Positions 8,352 through 16,255 of a stretch of 64,000 nt of DNA are shown here, one piece after another. This DNA comes from Marinobacter qingdaonensis (GTDB lineage: Bacteria > Pseudomonadota > Gammaproteobacteria > Pseudomonadales > Oleiphilaceae), in NCBI RefSeq assembly GCF_034555935.1, contig NZ_JAYDCJ010000003.1, forward strand, positions 1,674,001-1,738,000. The letters are read 5' to 3'. Both the position numbers and the translations under genes were made by a program. A model generated the notes under the pieces. The model saw nothing but the letters and a program-made list of their open reading frames with translations. It was not told where the DNA came from and made no database searches. Positions within the stretch are counted from its first letter, which is position 1; each line of letters opens with the position of its first letter.

Positions 8352-10232
8352 TTACAGCCGGAAGCGCTGGGACGCCGAGGTCAGGCTGGCGGTCTGGCTG
8401 GACAGGCGCTCGATATGGGCGGTCAGACGCTGGCGCATGTCGGTGGTCTCCTGGGTATGGCCGTGGATCTGCTCGACTTTCTGGGCAATCTCCTCGGTGG
8501 TGGTGGAAATGCCTTCCACCGAGTTGACCACCTGGTTCATGTCGCCGGCCAGTTGATCGATGGAGCCGGTGATCTGGTCAATGGCCTCGGCCGCCTCGTT
8601 GGCGCTCTGCTCGCCTTCGCTAGCGGACTTGAGGCCTTCCTGCATCATGGTGGTGATGGCCGAGGTCTCGCGGTTCAGGGAATTCACGATGTCGGCGATG
8701 CCATCGGTGGCGGACACGGTTTTTTCCGCCAGCGACCGGACTTCGTCGGCCACCACCGAGAAACCGCGCCCGGCCTCGCCGGCCCGGGCCGCTTCGATGG
8801 CGGCGTTCAAGGCCAGCAGGTTGGTCTGCTCGGCCAGGCTGTTGATCACCCCGACGATGGAGTTGACCTGCTCGCCGGTTTTGCTCAGCTGACCGATCTG
8901 GTCGTGGGTGCGCTGGATGCGCTCGGCCAGGGCGCTCATGCTGTCGGAGCTGCGCTTGACCACCTGGGCGCCGGACTGGGCGGCGCCGTTGGCGCGCTGG
9001 GTCGCAGTGTTGACGGACTGGGTGTGCTGGGCAATTTCCACCGCGGTGTGGGCAATTTCCTGCACCGCAGTGGCGGTCTGTTCGGTTTCCTCGGCCACCT
9101 GCTCACCTTTCCGGTCCATGTGGCCGATCAGGGCATCTAGTTCTTCCTGCAGGCTGGCCAGGGTTTTATTGCCTTCCACCACCTGGCCGATGACCGCCGA
9201 CACATCGTCCAGCATCTGATTGGTGGCATTGCCCAGCTGATTGAACTCGTCCTTGGGATTGCGGCCGGGGGCCAGGCGCTGACTAAGATCCCCGGAGGCC
9301 ACCTGGCTCAGCAGGCGGACCACTTCGTTCAGGCGCTTGACCAGGGTGCGTGAGGCGCCGGTAAGGGTCAGCACCAACACCAGGAGAACCACCACCGAGG
9401 TGGCCAGGATCAGCCAGGTCGAAGCGGTGCGGGCCTGCACGGCCTGCTCGCTGGTGGTCCGGATCAGGCCGGTGTTCAGGGCATCGATCTGGTCGTCGAT
9501 CAAGGTGCGCAGGGCCGAGCCACGGATTTCCAACTGCGCTTCCAGGGCCGCCAGGTCGCCGACCACGGTTTCCGCCTCGGTGAAGGCCGTGGCCAGGCCC
9601 TGGACCGCCTGGCCAATGTCGATGTCCTGCCATTCCATGTCGGTCACCACCGCCTGCATGCGGGCGATGGCGTCCCGGGTCTGTTCGGCGTAACTGGGAT
9701 CGAAGCTGTCCAGGTAATCGCGGTAGTTGGAGGCGATGGTGTTGATGTCGTCATTGAAGATGGAGATGCTGATGGCTCGCAGGTCGTTGTCGACGTACCC
9801 TGACAGCGTGGCCTTGAGGCCGTCGTTGTGGGTGAGTCCGAGGGTCTGGCTGGTGGCCAGCCATTCGCGCCGGAGTTCTGTATAATCCTGAACCCGGTCA
9901 CGCACCTCACCCGCGCCTGCCTCGGTCTCGGCTTCCGTCGGCAACTGGGCCGCCAGCTCGGTCAGTTCGTTGGCCTGGGCAAGCAGCGAATCCAGCATGA
10001 CCCGGAACCGGTCGGCGGTGTCCGGGGTCAGGTCCTCGCTGAGCCGTTCCACTGCCAGCCAGTCGTTCAGCAGGTTCAGGGACGCGGCGCCGTAGCCCTG
10101 GGCCTGGCCGCGGGCCTCATACGCTTCCGATACCTTGGCCAGTCCGCTGAGTGAGGCGAGAGTGGCAATCGCCAGGCCGAGGAAGGTGGCGGCGATCAGC
10201 AGCAGAAATTTCTGTTTCCAGGACAGAGCCAT
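8352..10232 (-). CDS. Methyl-accepting chemotaxis protein
   Basis: Transmembrane receptor of 626 residues. It has an N-terminal helix (about 8-30), a long helical periplasmic sensor region, a second membrane helix (about 272-297, [18 protein letters not shown]), a HAMP domain and a signalling domain with the conserved tip sequence [20 protein letters not shown] followed by [13 protein letters not shown]. It would couple an unknown ligand to CheA/CheW. GGAG seven bases upstream selects the ATG rather than the adjacent TTG. No che genes are nearby, as is usual for dispersed receptors. Confidence 0.93.
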   Translation of the reverse strand: MALSWKQKFLLLIAATFLGLAIATLASLSGLAKVSEAYEARGQAQGYGAASLNLLNDWLAVERLSEDLTPDTADRFRVMLDSLLAQANELTELAAQLPTEAETEAGAGEVRDRVQDYTELRREWLATSQTLGLTHNDGLKATLSGYVDNDLRAISISIFNDDINTIASNYRDYLDSFDPSYAEQTRDAIARMQAVVTDMEWQDIDIGQAVQGLATAFTEAETVVGDLAALEAQLEIRGSALRTLIDDQIDALNTGLIRTTSEQAVQARTASTWLILATSVVVLLVLVLTLTGASRTLVKRLNEVVRLLSQVASGDLSQRLAPGRNPKDEFNQLGNATNQMLDDVSAVIGQVVEGNKTLASLQEELDALIGHMDRKGEQVAEETEQTATAVQEIAHTAVEIAQHTQSVNTATQRANGAAQSGAQVVKRSSDSMSALAERIQRTHDQIGQLSKTGEQVNSIVGVINSLAEQTNLLALNAAIEAARAGEAGRGFSVVADEVRSLAEKTVSATDGIADIVNSLNRETSAITTMMQEGLKSASEGEQSANEAAEAIDQITGSIDQLAGDMNQVVNSVEGISTTTEEIAQKVEQIHGHTQETTDMRQRLTAHIERLSSQTASLTSASQRFRL

Positions 10233-10330
10233 CAAGGTTCTCCATTTTTATTGTGTAACCAGTAAACCCGTTCATCGGGTTAACGGCCTCATTGGCCATT
10301 TCTGGAGCACGGATTGTTAAAAAGGGTGTT

Positions 10331-11113
10331 ATGTCTGACCTCAGTCTTGTCCAGTACGTCCTGATTGCCTTGATCTTTGTCTGGAGTGGCTTCGTCCGTT
10401 CCGGTCTGGGGTTCGGGGGCGCGGTGCTGTCGCTGCCTTTCCTGCTGCTGGTGCTGGACCAGCCCCTGGTGTTCCTGCCGATCATTGCGGTGCACCTGCT
10501 TGTGTTCTCGTCCCTGACCATCTGGATGAACAACCGCAAGCGCAAGCCCGCCGACAGCAACCAGCCCGCCGTCGAGGGCACCGTCGACTGGCCCTACCTC
10601 TGGCGCATCCTCGGCATAATGATCGTGCCCAAACTGATCGGGGTGTTCGGCCTGATCACCATGCCCGGTGATGTGCTCAGCGCCATCATTTTTGTCATCG
10701 TTGCGCTCTACTCGGTGTCCTACATCATCAACAAGCCGTTTCGCAGCAACAGCAAGGCGGTGGACGCGGTGTTCCTGATGGTGGGGGGCTACATCAGCGG
10801 CACCTCGCTGATCGGCGCGCCCCTGATCATCGCGGTCGCGGCGCAGCACGTCGTCAAGGAAAAGCTGCGGGACACGCTGTTTGCGCTCTGGTTCATCCTG
10901 GTGCTGATCAAGATGGCGGCGTTCGTCTGGGCGGGGGTCGATCTGCAGTTGGTGCATCATTTGTGGCTGCTGCCCTGTGCGGCCGTGGGTCACATCATCG
11001 GACTGCGGGCCCACGACCGCATGCTGCGGGCAGAAACGCCTGTGTTCTTCCGGATTCTGGGCACCGTGCTGCTGATTGTCAGCAGCATCGGCATGGTCAG
11101 TGTGCTGGGCTGA
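10331..11113 (+). CDS. TSUP family (TauE/SafE) membrane permease
   Basis: 260-residue inner-membrane protein with about eight hydrophobic segments and the TSUP pattern VWSGFVRSGLGFGGAVLSLP near the N-terminus, repeated in degenerate form as GGYISGTSLIGAPLII. Family members export or import sulfite, sulfoacetate or other organic acids; the substrate here is unknown. The start codon ATG in GTTATGTCTGACC is preceded by AAAAAGGG. It is divergent from the chemotaxis receptor. Confidence 0.85.
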   Translation: MSDLSLVQYVLIALIFVWSGFVRSGLGFGGAVLSLPFLLLVLDQPLVFLPIIAVHLLVFSSLTIWMNNRKRKPADSNQPAVEGTVDWPYLWRILGIMIVPKLIGVFGLITMPGDVLSAIIFVIVALYSVSYIINKPFRSNSKAVDAVFLMVGGYISGTSLIGAPLIIAVAAQHVVKEKLRDTLFALWFILVLIKMAAFVWAGVDLQLVHHLWLLPCAAVGHIIGLRAHDRMLRAETPVFFRILGTVLLIVSSIGMVSVLG

Positions 11114-11119
11114 CCGGTC

Positions 11120-11785
11120 CTAGCCGGCGCGCCGGAACATCCGCTCCAGGAAACCGGCCGGCTTCACGTCGGCCACCGGCAGGGTGTCCACCTGCTCCAT
11201 GGCCTGGCGCCAGAACCGCTGCGGGTCGTCGAGGTCCGCCACCTTGGCCCGCTCTTCCGGGCTGTAGTGGTTGTGGTCACCGCTCAGGCCCTGGGCCATC
11301 ACGGCCTGTGCCCACAGGTAAACCGTGCCGCGCACCGTCCGCAGCAGTCGGGCGTAGACATCCCGGCTCAGATTGATCGCCAGTTCGGCGCTCAGGTTGA
11401 TCTGTTGCTGCAGGACAATCATGTCCTCGCGCGCGAGTGAAACCCGGTTGCCATCGCCCTTCTTGATGGCAATGCAGATCTGTTCCATGGCCTTGGTGCC
11501 GTCCAGCAGATCCAGGTGGCCGAACGCCTGTTTCTGCTGCTCGTTGACCGGCGCCGGAATCCAGCCGTACTGGGGCGAGCGCGCCACGATGTGCCCGGGC
11601 AGGTCGCGACGGTAGGGCGGAGCCTGGTCCCGATCCTGGTAGCCGTCAAATTCGGTGCGCAGCCAGGCCGCCATTTTCCGGTGGCGCAGCATCATGGCCA
11701 GAGTAATGGCCGAGGGCAGAATCTGGTCGAGCAGTTCGGATGGGTCCTGGGTGCGTTGTTCGAGGTGGTTTACCGATGCGGACAT
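11120..11785 (-). CDS. AbiTii-like N-terminal domain protein
   Basis: 221-residue soluble protein. Residues about 12-80 (LLDQILPSAITLAMMLRHRK, then MAAWLRTEFDGY, APPYRRDLPGHIVARSPQYG) follow the AbiTii pattern: a helix ending in W(L/V)xxExxGY, then a PxYR segment. AbiTii is the N-terminal domain of a lactococcal abortive-infection protein and of many uncharacterised bacterial proteins. The rest is mostly helical with no motif I recognise. CAGGAGGAGATT before the ATG is an excellent ribosome site. The gene stands alone, divergent from pcm, so a defence role is only a possibility. Confidence 0.65.
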   Translation of the reverse strand: MSASVNHLEQRTQDPSELLDQILPSAITLAMMLRHRKMAAWLRTEFDGYQDRDQAPPYRRDLPGHIVARSPQYGWIPAPVNEQQKQAFGHLDLLDGTKAMEQICIAIKKGDGNRVSLAREDMIVLQQQINLSAELAINLSRDVYARLLRTVRGTVYLWAQAVMAQGLSGDHNHYSPEERAKVADLDDPQRFWRQAMEQVDTLPVADVKPAGFLERMFRRAG

Positions 11786-11998
11786 AATCTCCTCCTGTAC
11801 GGCAGAGCCATCCCGCAGTGAGACCCGGCCGCCGGCGTTTTTGTTGTTGTCAGGCGACGGACCTGGGGCAGTCCGGTCGACTATGCTTGAAAAGTAGACA
11901 GGGCCGGTTCCGCGCGCCGTTGTAAATAGGTAACCGCTTTGTAACGCAAGGTAAGCGAGCCGGTCGGAGGACGTGGTAGGGCGCTCCTGGCCGGCGCC

Positions 11999-12036
11999 GG
12001 AGAGCACCTCGGGAGAGAGCACCTTGGGAGAGCACC
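11999..12036 (+). repeat. Three imperfect tandem GGGAGAGCACC units before pcm
   Basis: The motif (G)GGAGAG(AG)CACC occurs at 11999-12008, 12011-12023 and 12026-12036, the last abutting the pcm ATG and serving as its Shine-Dalgarno region. The copies differ by a two-base insertion in the middle unit, which looks like local slippage duplication of a ribosome-binding site. Confidence 0.6.
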
Positions 12037-12693
12037 ATGAATCAGCAGCATGATTACGCATCCCGCCGGGCCTGGATGGTTGAGAGCCAGATCCGCGGCC
12101 GGGGTATTGCCTCGCCGCTGGTGCTGACCGCCATGGCCCAGGTGCCCAGGGAGAGGTTTGTCCAGCCGGGCGACGTCGACCAGGCCTACGACGATGGGCC
12201 CTTGCCCATTGGCTGCGGCCAGACCATCTCCCAACCTTACATGGTGGCTCTGATGGCCCAGGCGCTGGATCTGGAGGGTGGGGAAGTGGTGCTGGATATC
12301 GGGACCGGCTCCGGGTACGCCGCCGCGGTGCTGGCGTCGATCGCGGCCCGGGTGTTCAGTATCGAGCGGATTCCCGAGTTGGCCGACGCCGCCGGGCGCC
12401 GGCTGGCGGAGCAGGGTTACAGCAATGTGGTGGTTCGGTGCGGCGATGGCACCCTGGGCTGGCCGGAACAGGCGCCGTTCGACGGCATTTGTGTGGCGGC
12501 CGGAGCGCCGGCGGTGCCGGCCCAGCTGCAGCAGCAACTGCGGATCGGCGGTCACCTGGTCATTCCCATCGGCAGCATGCACACCTTCCAGACCCTGCGC
12601 CGGATCACCCGGGTGTCAGAGACCGAATTTCACGGCCAGAACCTGGGGGACGTCCGGTTCGTGCCCCTGCTGGGCGAGCAGGGCTGGTCCTAG
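12037..12693 (+). CDS. pcm: Protein-L-isoaspartate O-methyltransferase
   Basis: 218-residue cytoplasmic repair enzyme that uses S-adenosylmethionine to methylate isoaspartyl residues in damaged proteins. The SAM-binding motif I VLDIGTGSGY is at residues 85-94, preceded by the family motifs VPRERFVQP and IGCGQTISQPYMVALM (the second normally SxGxTISQP). Length is normal. The gene runs into the convergent DUF1338 gene, sharing the four-base CTAG so that each strand reads TAG as its stop. Confidence 0.93.
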   Translation: MNQQHDYASRRAWMVESQIRGRGIASPLVLTAMAQVPRERFVQPGDVDQAYDDGPLPIGCGQTISQPYMVALMAQALDLEGGEVVLDIGTGSGYAAAVLASIAARVFSIERIPELADAAGRRLAEQGYSNVVVRCGDGTLGWPEQAPFDGICVAAGAPAVPAQLQQQLRIGGHLVIPIGSMHTFQTLRRITRVSETEFHGQNLGDVRFVPLLGEQGWS

Positions 12694-13496
12694 CCGGCGG
12701 CGTTGGTGCTCTCGAAGATCTTGTCGGCCGAGGCGGCGACAAAGCCGCTGTACAGTTCGCCGTCGGGCTTGGGGTAGCGTAGGGCGAACTCGTAGAAGCA
12801 GCTGGGGATGGTCTCCTCGCGATCGGAAAACCGAACCGGCACCCGGTCCGCCATGGTGGAGGACTGCTCCAGCAGCTCGGCCGGCGAGCCTTTGACCTCG
12901 CCGCCGGCGGCATTGACGGCGTAGCCGTTGTCTTTCAGCAACTGATTGATTTCCGGCACGGTATCGAAGCGTTCCAGGTGATTGATGCTGACCGTGAAAT
13001 GGTTTGCCCGGTAGCCCCAGGCGGCCATCCAGGCGGCGTATTCACTCTCGTCCAGCAGTGCCCGGTAGGTCGGATAGTCCACGTCCCAGTGCCGGCCGGA
13101 ATACAGAAAATCGTCGGCGCTGACCCGGTCGGCATCGATCTGGGCCACCAGTTGGTCCACCGTTGCCTGCAGCCCCGGTGAGCACTGCTCGACCAACAGT
13201 TCGGAAATGAACACCTTGGGGGCCTCGGCGTCCGGGTGCTCATAATGCCGGGCGTAGAGCTTCTTGGCCTCAAAGTGGTACTCCCCACCCTGGCGGTAAC
13301 CCAGCTTGAGAAAGTGTTCGGCCAGCGCGTCCAGGCCCACCGGCGACCGGTTGAAGGTGCGCAGGGCGATGTGGTCATTGATGATGGCCTGACCTTCCTC
13401 GGCGCCGAGGATCCGGTGGATTTCCGCCGCCGAGGGCGTGACCTCCTGGTAATTGCGCCAGAGGTTCTGGAACAGGGCGTTGCGATCAGTGTGCAT
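12690..13496 (-). CDS. DUF1338 / HglS-type 2-oxoadipate dioxygenase-decarboxylase family protein
   Basis: 268-residue protein of the DUF1338 family, recognised from the N-terminal INDHIALRTFNRSPVGLDAL, GEYHFEAKKLYARHYEHP and the central YRANHFTVSINHLERF segments. The characterised member HglS from Pseudomonas putida is an Fe(II) enzyme converting 2-oxoadipate to D-2-hydroxyglutarate in lysine breakdown; its vicinal-oxygen-chelate-like ligands include the His in INDHIA. It overlaps the end of astA by 11 bases and is surely in the same operon. Whether it acts on 2-oxoadipate or on an arginine-derived keto acid is unknown. Confidence 0.82.
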   Translation of the reverse strand: MHTDRNALFQNLWRNYQEVTPSAAEIHRILGAEEGQAIINDHIALRTFNRSPVGLDALAEHFLKLGYRQGGEYHFEAKKLYARHYEHPDAEAPKVFISELLVEQCSPGLQATVDQLVAQIDADRVSADDFLYSGRHWDVDYPTYRALLDESEYAAWMAAWGYRANHFTVSINHLERFDTVPEINQLLKDNGYAVNAAGGEVKGSPAELLEQSSTMADRVPVRFSDREETIPSCFYEFALRYPKPDGELYSGFVAASADKIFESTNAAG

Positions 13497-14601
13497 AGGC
13501 GATCTCCGGGCGGATTCGGTGAAGCGCTGGGGTCGAGGCGTCCTGGCTGCGTCCCAGGGGCAGCGCACGACAGGCACCGCCGGACACCAAGCCCAGTTGC
13601 CGGGCCTGGTCCGGGCGCAGGTACAGGGTGCCGAGGTCGGGCCGGCTGTCCACCCCGGTCAGCACGGTGGCCCGAAAATCGGCGGTTTCAGTATTGGTGA
13701 TCAGCAGCGGCAAGGCAAACCCGTCGCGGCGTCGGGCCTGGAACCGGGACGGCGGCTGCTGGTCGATCTCGACCCGCCAGGCGCGGGCCTCGCGAACGCT
13801 GCGAATATCGGTCAGCGGGCACTCCACTGTCGGCCCGGCGTCGAACAGGTCCACCAGGCCCTGGTGCCGGAAGCCCTCGGCTTCCAGCAAATGCAGCGCC
13901 GGGCGGGTGTGCTCATGGACCTGGCCAATGACGGCACGGGCTTCCTCGCTCATCAGGCAGGTGTACAGCGGATGGGTCGGCATCAGTTCCTCGATGAACC
14001 CGGTGTGCCCGGCGCCCACCAGCCGGGTGGCCGCCGCGAACTCCATGTCCACAAAGTGGGTCTTGAGCCAGTTCCAGAACGGGGAATGACCCGCGGCGTC
14101 CGACACGCCCCGCATCTCGGCGATGACCGTATCGGCGAAGCGCTCAGGGTGCAGGGCCATGAACAGGAACCGGACCCGGGACAGCAGTTTGCCGGCGTTG
14201 GCGCGACGAAACTCGGGACGCAGGTACAGCGAGCAGATCTCGGTGCAGCCGGTGTAGTGCTTGCAGCGGCTCAGGGTCTCGACCTGGCGGCGCAACCCGA
14301 GGTCCCGGGAGTGATGGGTCACGGTGTTACGGCGGAAATGCTGCAGCGGGCGATGATGACCGACCGCGGCCTCGATGCCGGTGGTGCCCATGAGTTCGCC
14401 GGTGTGCTCGTCCTCAAGCACGAACAGGTAGTGTTCGTCGGTGGGCCTGACCACCGCCCGGCCGAAGCTGGCGATCGAATGGTCGATCTTGCGGGCAAGG
14501 GCGTCCCGGTCCGGCATCAGCGAGGTGAACCCCGGACCGGACTCCTCGGCGATCTGGAACAGCGCGTCCAGATCGGTATGGGCAATCGGGCGAATGAACA
14601 T
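13486..14601 (-). CDS. astA: Arginine N-succinyltransferase
   Basis: First enzyme of the arginine succinyltransferase (AST) pathway, transferring succinyl from succinyl-CoA to arginine. 371 residues, with family segments EESGPGFTSLMPDRDAL, SRDLGLRRQVETLSRCKHYTG, EICSLYLRPEFRRANAGKLLS and GHSPFWNWLKTHFVDMEFAA. The ATG at 14601 is preferred over the one at 14610 because AGGA sits eight bases upstream of it. The remaining ast genes are not in this window. It forms an operon with the DUF1338 gene and is divergent from an Lrp-type regulator. Confidence 0.9.
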   Translation of the reverse strand: MFIRPIAHTDLDALFQIAEESGPGFTSLMPDRDALARKIDHSIASFGRAVVRPTDEHYLFVLEDEHTGELMGTTGIEAAVGHHRPLQHFRRNTVTHHSRDLGLRRQVETLSRCKHYTGCTEICSLYLRPEFRRANAGKLLSRVRFLFMALHPERFADTVIAEMRGVSDAAGHSPFWNWLKTHFVDMEFAAATRLVGAGHTGFIEELMPTHPLYTCLMSEEARAVIGQVHEHTRPALHLLEAEGFRHQGLVDLFDAGPTVECPLTDIRSVREARAWRVEIDQQPPSRFQARRRDGFALPLLITNTETADFRATVLTGVDSRPDLGTLYLRPDQARQLGLVSGGACRALPLGRSQDASTPALHRIRPEIAYAH

Positions 14602-14717
14602 GGCCGACATCCTGCAGTGATTTGGGCTCAGTATGCTTGGATGGCGGGTCAGTTTGCAGATACGAAATGCGCTAAATGAGCTATTATTCTGTCAAATTGA
14701 TTTAATGAGTTGTCAAA

Positions 14718-15146
14718 ATGATAGGAAGGCAGGATCAGAAACTGCTGATGTTGCTGCGCCAGAACGCCCGCGCCAGCATCACCGAACTGGCCAGGACCCT
14801 GCACGTGTCCCGGTCCACGGTCCAGAACCGCATCAGCCGCCTGGAAGCGGCCGGCGTTATCCGCGGCTATTCGGTGCTGCTGGGGGGAGAGTTTTCCGCC
14901 AACCAGGTCGAGGCGCACGTGTCGATCAAGGTGCTGCAGAAACTGACCGCTCGCACCAACGCCGAGCTGGAAAACATCAGTCAGGTGGCGCAGCTGTTCT
15001 CGGTCAGTGGCGAGTACGACCTGATCGCCATCGTCCAGGCCCAGTCCCTGGAGGAACTGAGCACGGTGCTGGACGACATTGGCAATCTGGACGGGGTGGA
15101 GCGGACCAATTCCGCGGTGGTGCTGGAGACCCGGTTCCGGCGTTAG
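14718..15146 (+). CDS. Lrp/AsnC-family transcriptional regulator
   Basis: 142 residues with an N-terminal helix-turn-helix (residues about 4-62, ITELARTLHVSRSTVQNRIS) and a C-terminal RAM ligand-binding domain (VEAHVSIKVLQK ... VSGEYDLIAIVQAQSLEEL). Divergent from astA/DUF1338 across a 116-bp AT-rich gap, so it is the natural candidate regulator of that amino-acid catabolic operon. Its stop codon overlaps that of the convergent GST gene (TTAG). Confidence 0.9.
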   Translation: MIGRQDQKLLMLLRQNARASITELARTLHVSRSTVQNRISRLEAAGVIRGYSVLLGGEFSANQVEAHVSIKVLQKLTARTNAELENISQVAQLFSVSGEYDLIAIVQAQSLEELSTVLDDIGNLDGVERTNSAVVLETRFRR

Positions 15147-16063
15147 TCCCCGGCCGGGGTGATGCGAAAGCCCTGTTTTGGGAAATGCACGTGCACCCGA
15201 CCGGTTTCGGCGGTGTCCCGGGCAATCACGGTCTCGTGGGCGCCGGCGTGCACCAGGGTGCCGAAGACCGGATCGCGCCCGTAATCGGTCGGGGCGACGC
15301 GGACCCGGGTGCCGAGGGCGTCGCCGTTCGTGCCCTCCGGCAGGGGCCGGGGCTGGCTCTGCCGCGCCCGCTCGATGGCCTCATCGGCACTGAACGTCCG
15401 GGCCTGGCCGTGGCCGAAGGCCCGCATCCGGGCCATCCAGGCCGTGACCCTGGGATAATCCCGCAGCCACGGCTTGCCGGCCAGGTCGCAGACAAACCAG
15501 AGCCCGTGGTAGGCCGAGAAATCGGCGATGCAGGGGCTGGGGCCGAACAGAAAGTCCTGGCTCAGCCGTCCTTCCAGGTCGGCCAGGTGGCTCAGGACCC
15601 GGGCTTTGGCCTTGGCGCCTCGGACAGTCCGGACCCGGGCCGTCCGGCCGATCTGGGCCCGGTCCTTGAGAAAGCGCAGGGTCTTCAGCAACGAGGTCTC
15701 CCGAATCAGCTTGCGCAACAACTTGCCATCGCTGGCCGCCATCACACAGGCCATGAAAACCTCCAGATCCACCTGCTCGACAAATTGCCGGACGGCCTCC
15801 GGCTGGTGCTCCAGGGCCAGCTCCGGCCGGTTCGCCAGGTTGGCGATCTCGGTCGCGATGGTGCGGGTATCGCAGAACAGGTCGGCGCCAATCTGCGCCA
15901 CCGGTATCTTGCGGTAGCCGCCCACCAGCAGCGCCAGCACCGGGCGGGGCGGCATTTCGGCGACCGGGACCGACAGCCAGTGCAGGTCGGCGTAGCCCAG
16001 CATGGTCCGGATCTTCTCGGAGAAGGGCGACATGGGGTAGTGGAACAGCACCAGTTCAGACAT
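15143..16063 (-). CDS. Glutathione S-transferase family protein
   Basis: 306 residues. The N-terminal thioredoxin-like domain begins SELVLFHYPMSPFSEKIRTM, with a Ser in place of a CxxC motif, and contains YRKIPVAQIGADLFCDTRTI with the conserved cis-Pro. A helical domain follows (residues about 90-220, with the N-capping-box-like PCIADFSAYHGLW), then about 80 extra C-terminal residues ending in a small beta-rich domain. The substrate is unknown. The same strand is open much further upstream but the acyl-CoA ligase gene occupies it on the other strand, so the start is set at the first good ATG. Confidence 0.85.
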   Translation of the reverse strand: MSELVLFHYPMSPFSEKIRTMLGYADLHWLSVPVAEMPPRPVLALLVGGYRKIPVAQIGADLFCDTRTIATEIANLANRPELALEHQPEAVRQFVEQVDLEVFMACVMAASDGKLLRKLIRETSLLKTLRFLKDRAQIGRTARVRTVRGAKAKARVLSHLADLEGRLSQDFLFGPSPCIADFSAYHGLWFVCDLAGKPWLRDYPRVTAWMARMRAFGHGQARTFSADEAIERARQSQPRPLPEGTNGDALGTRVRVAPTDYGRDPVFGTLVHAGAHETVIARDTAETGRVHVHFPKQGFRITPAGD

Positions 16064-16255
16064 AGACACGCATCCGTTCAGAAAAGGCTGCAGTGTACCG
16101 CAGGAGATGTGGCAGGCGGATCCCGTTGCGGTGGATTGGCCGCATTGGCCAGTCTTGCTGGCGGTTTTGTGCTTGAGCGGGCGTGAATTAGGGCTACTAT
16201 GAATGCGTCTGAACGCAACAACCCTTTGGACCATAACAACAACAAGGAGCCATGC

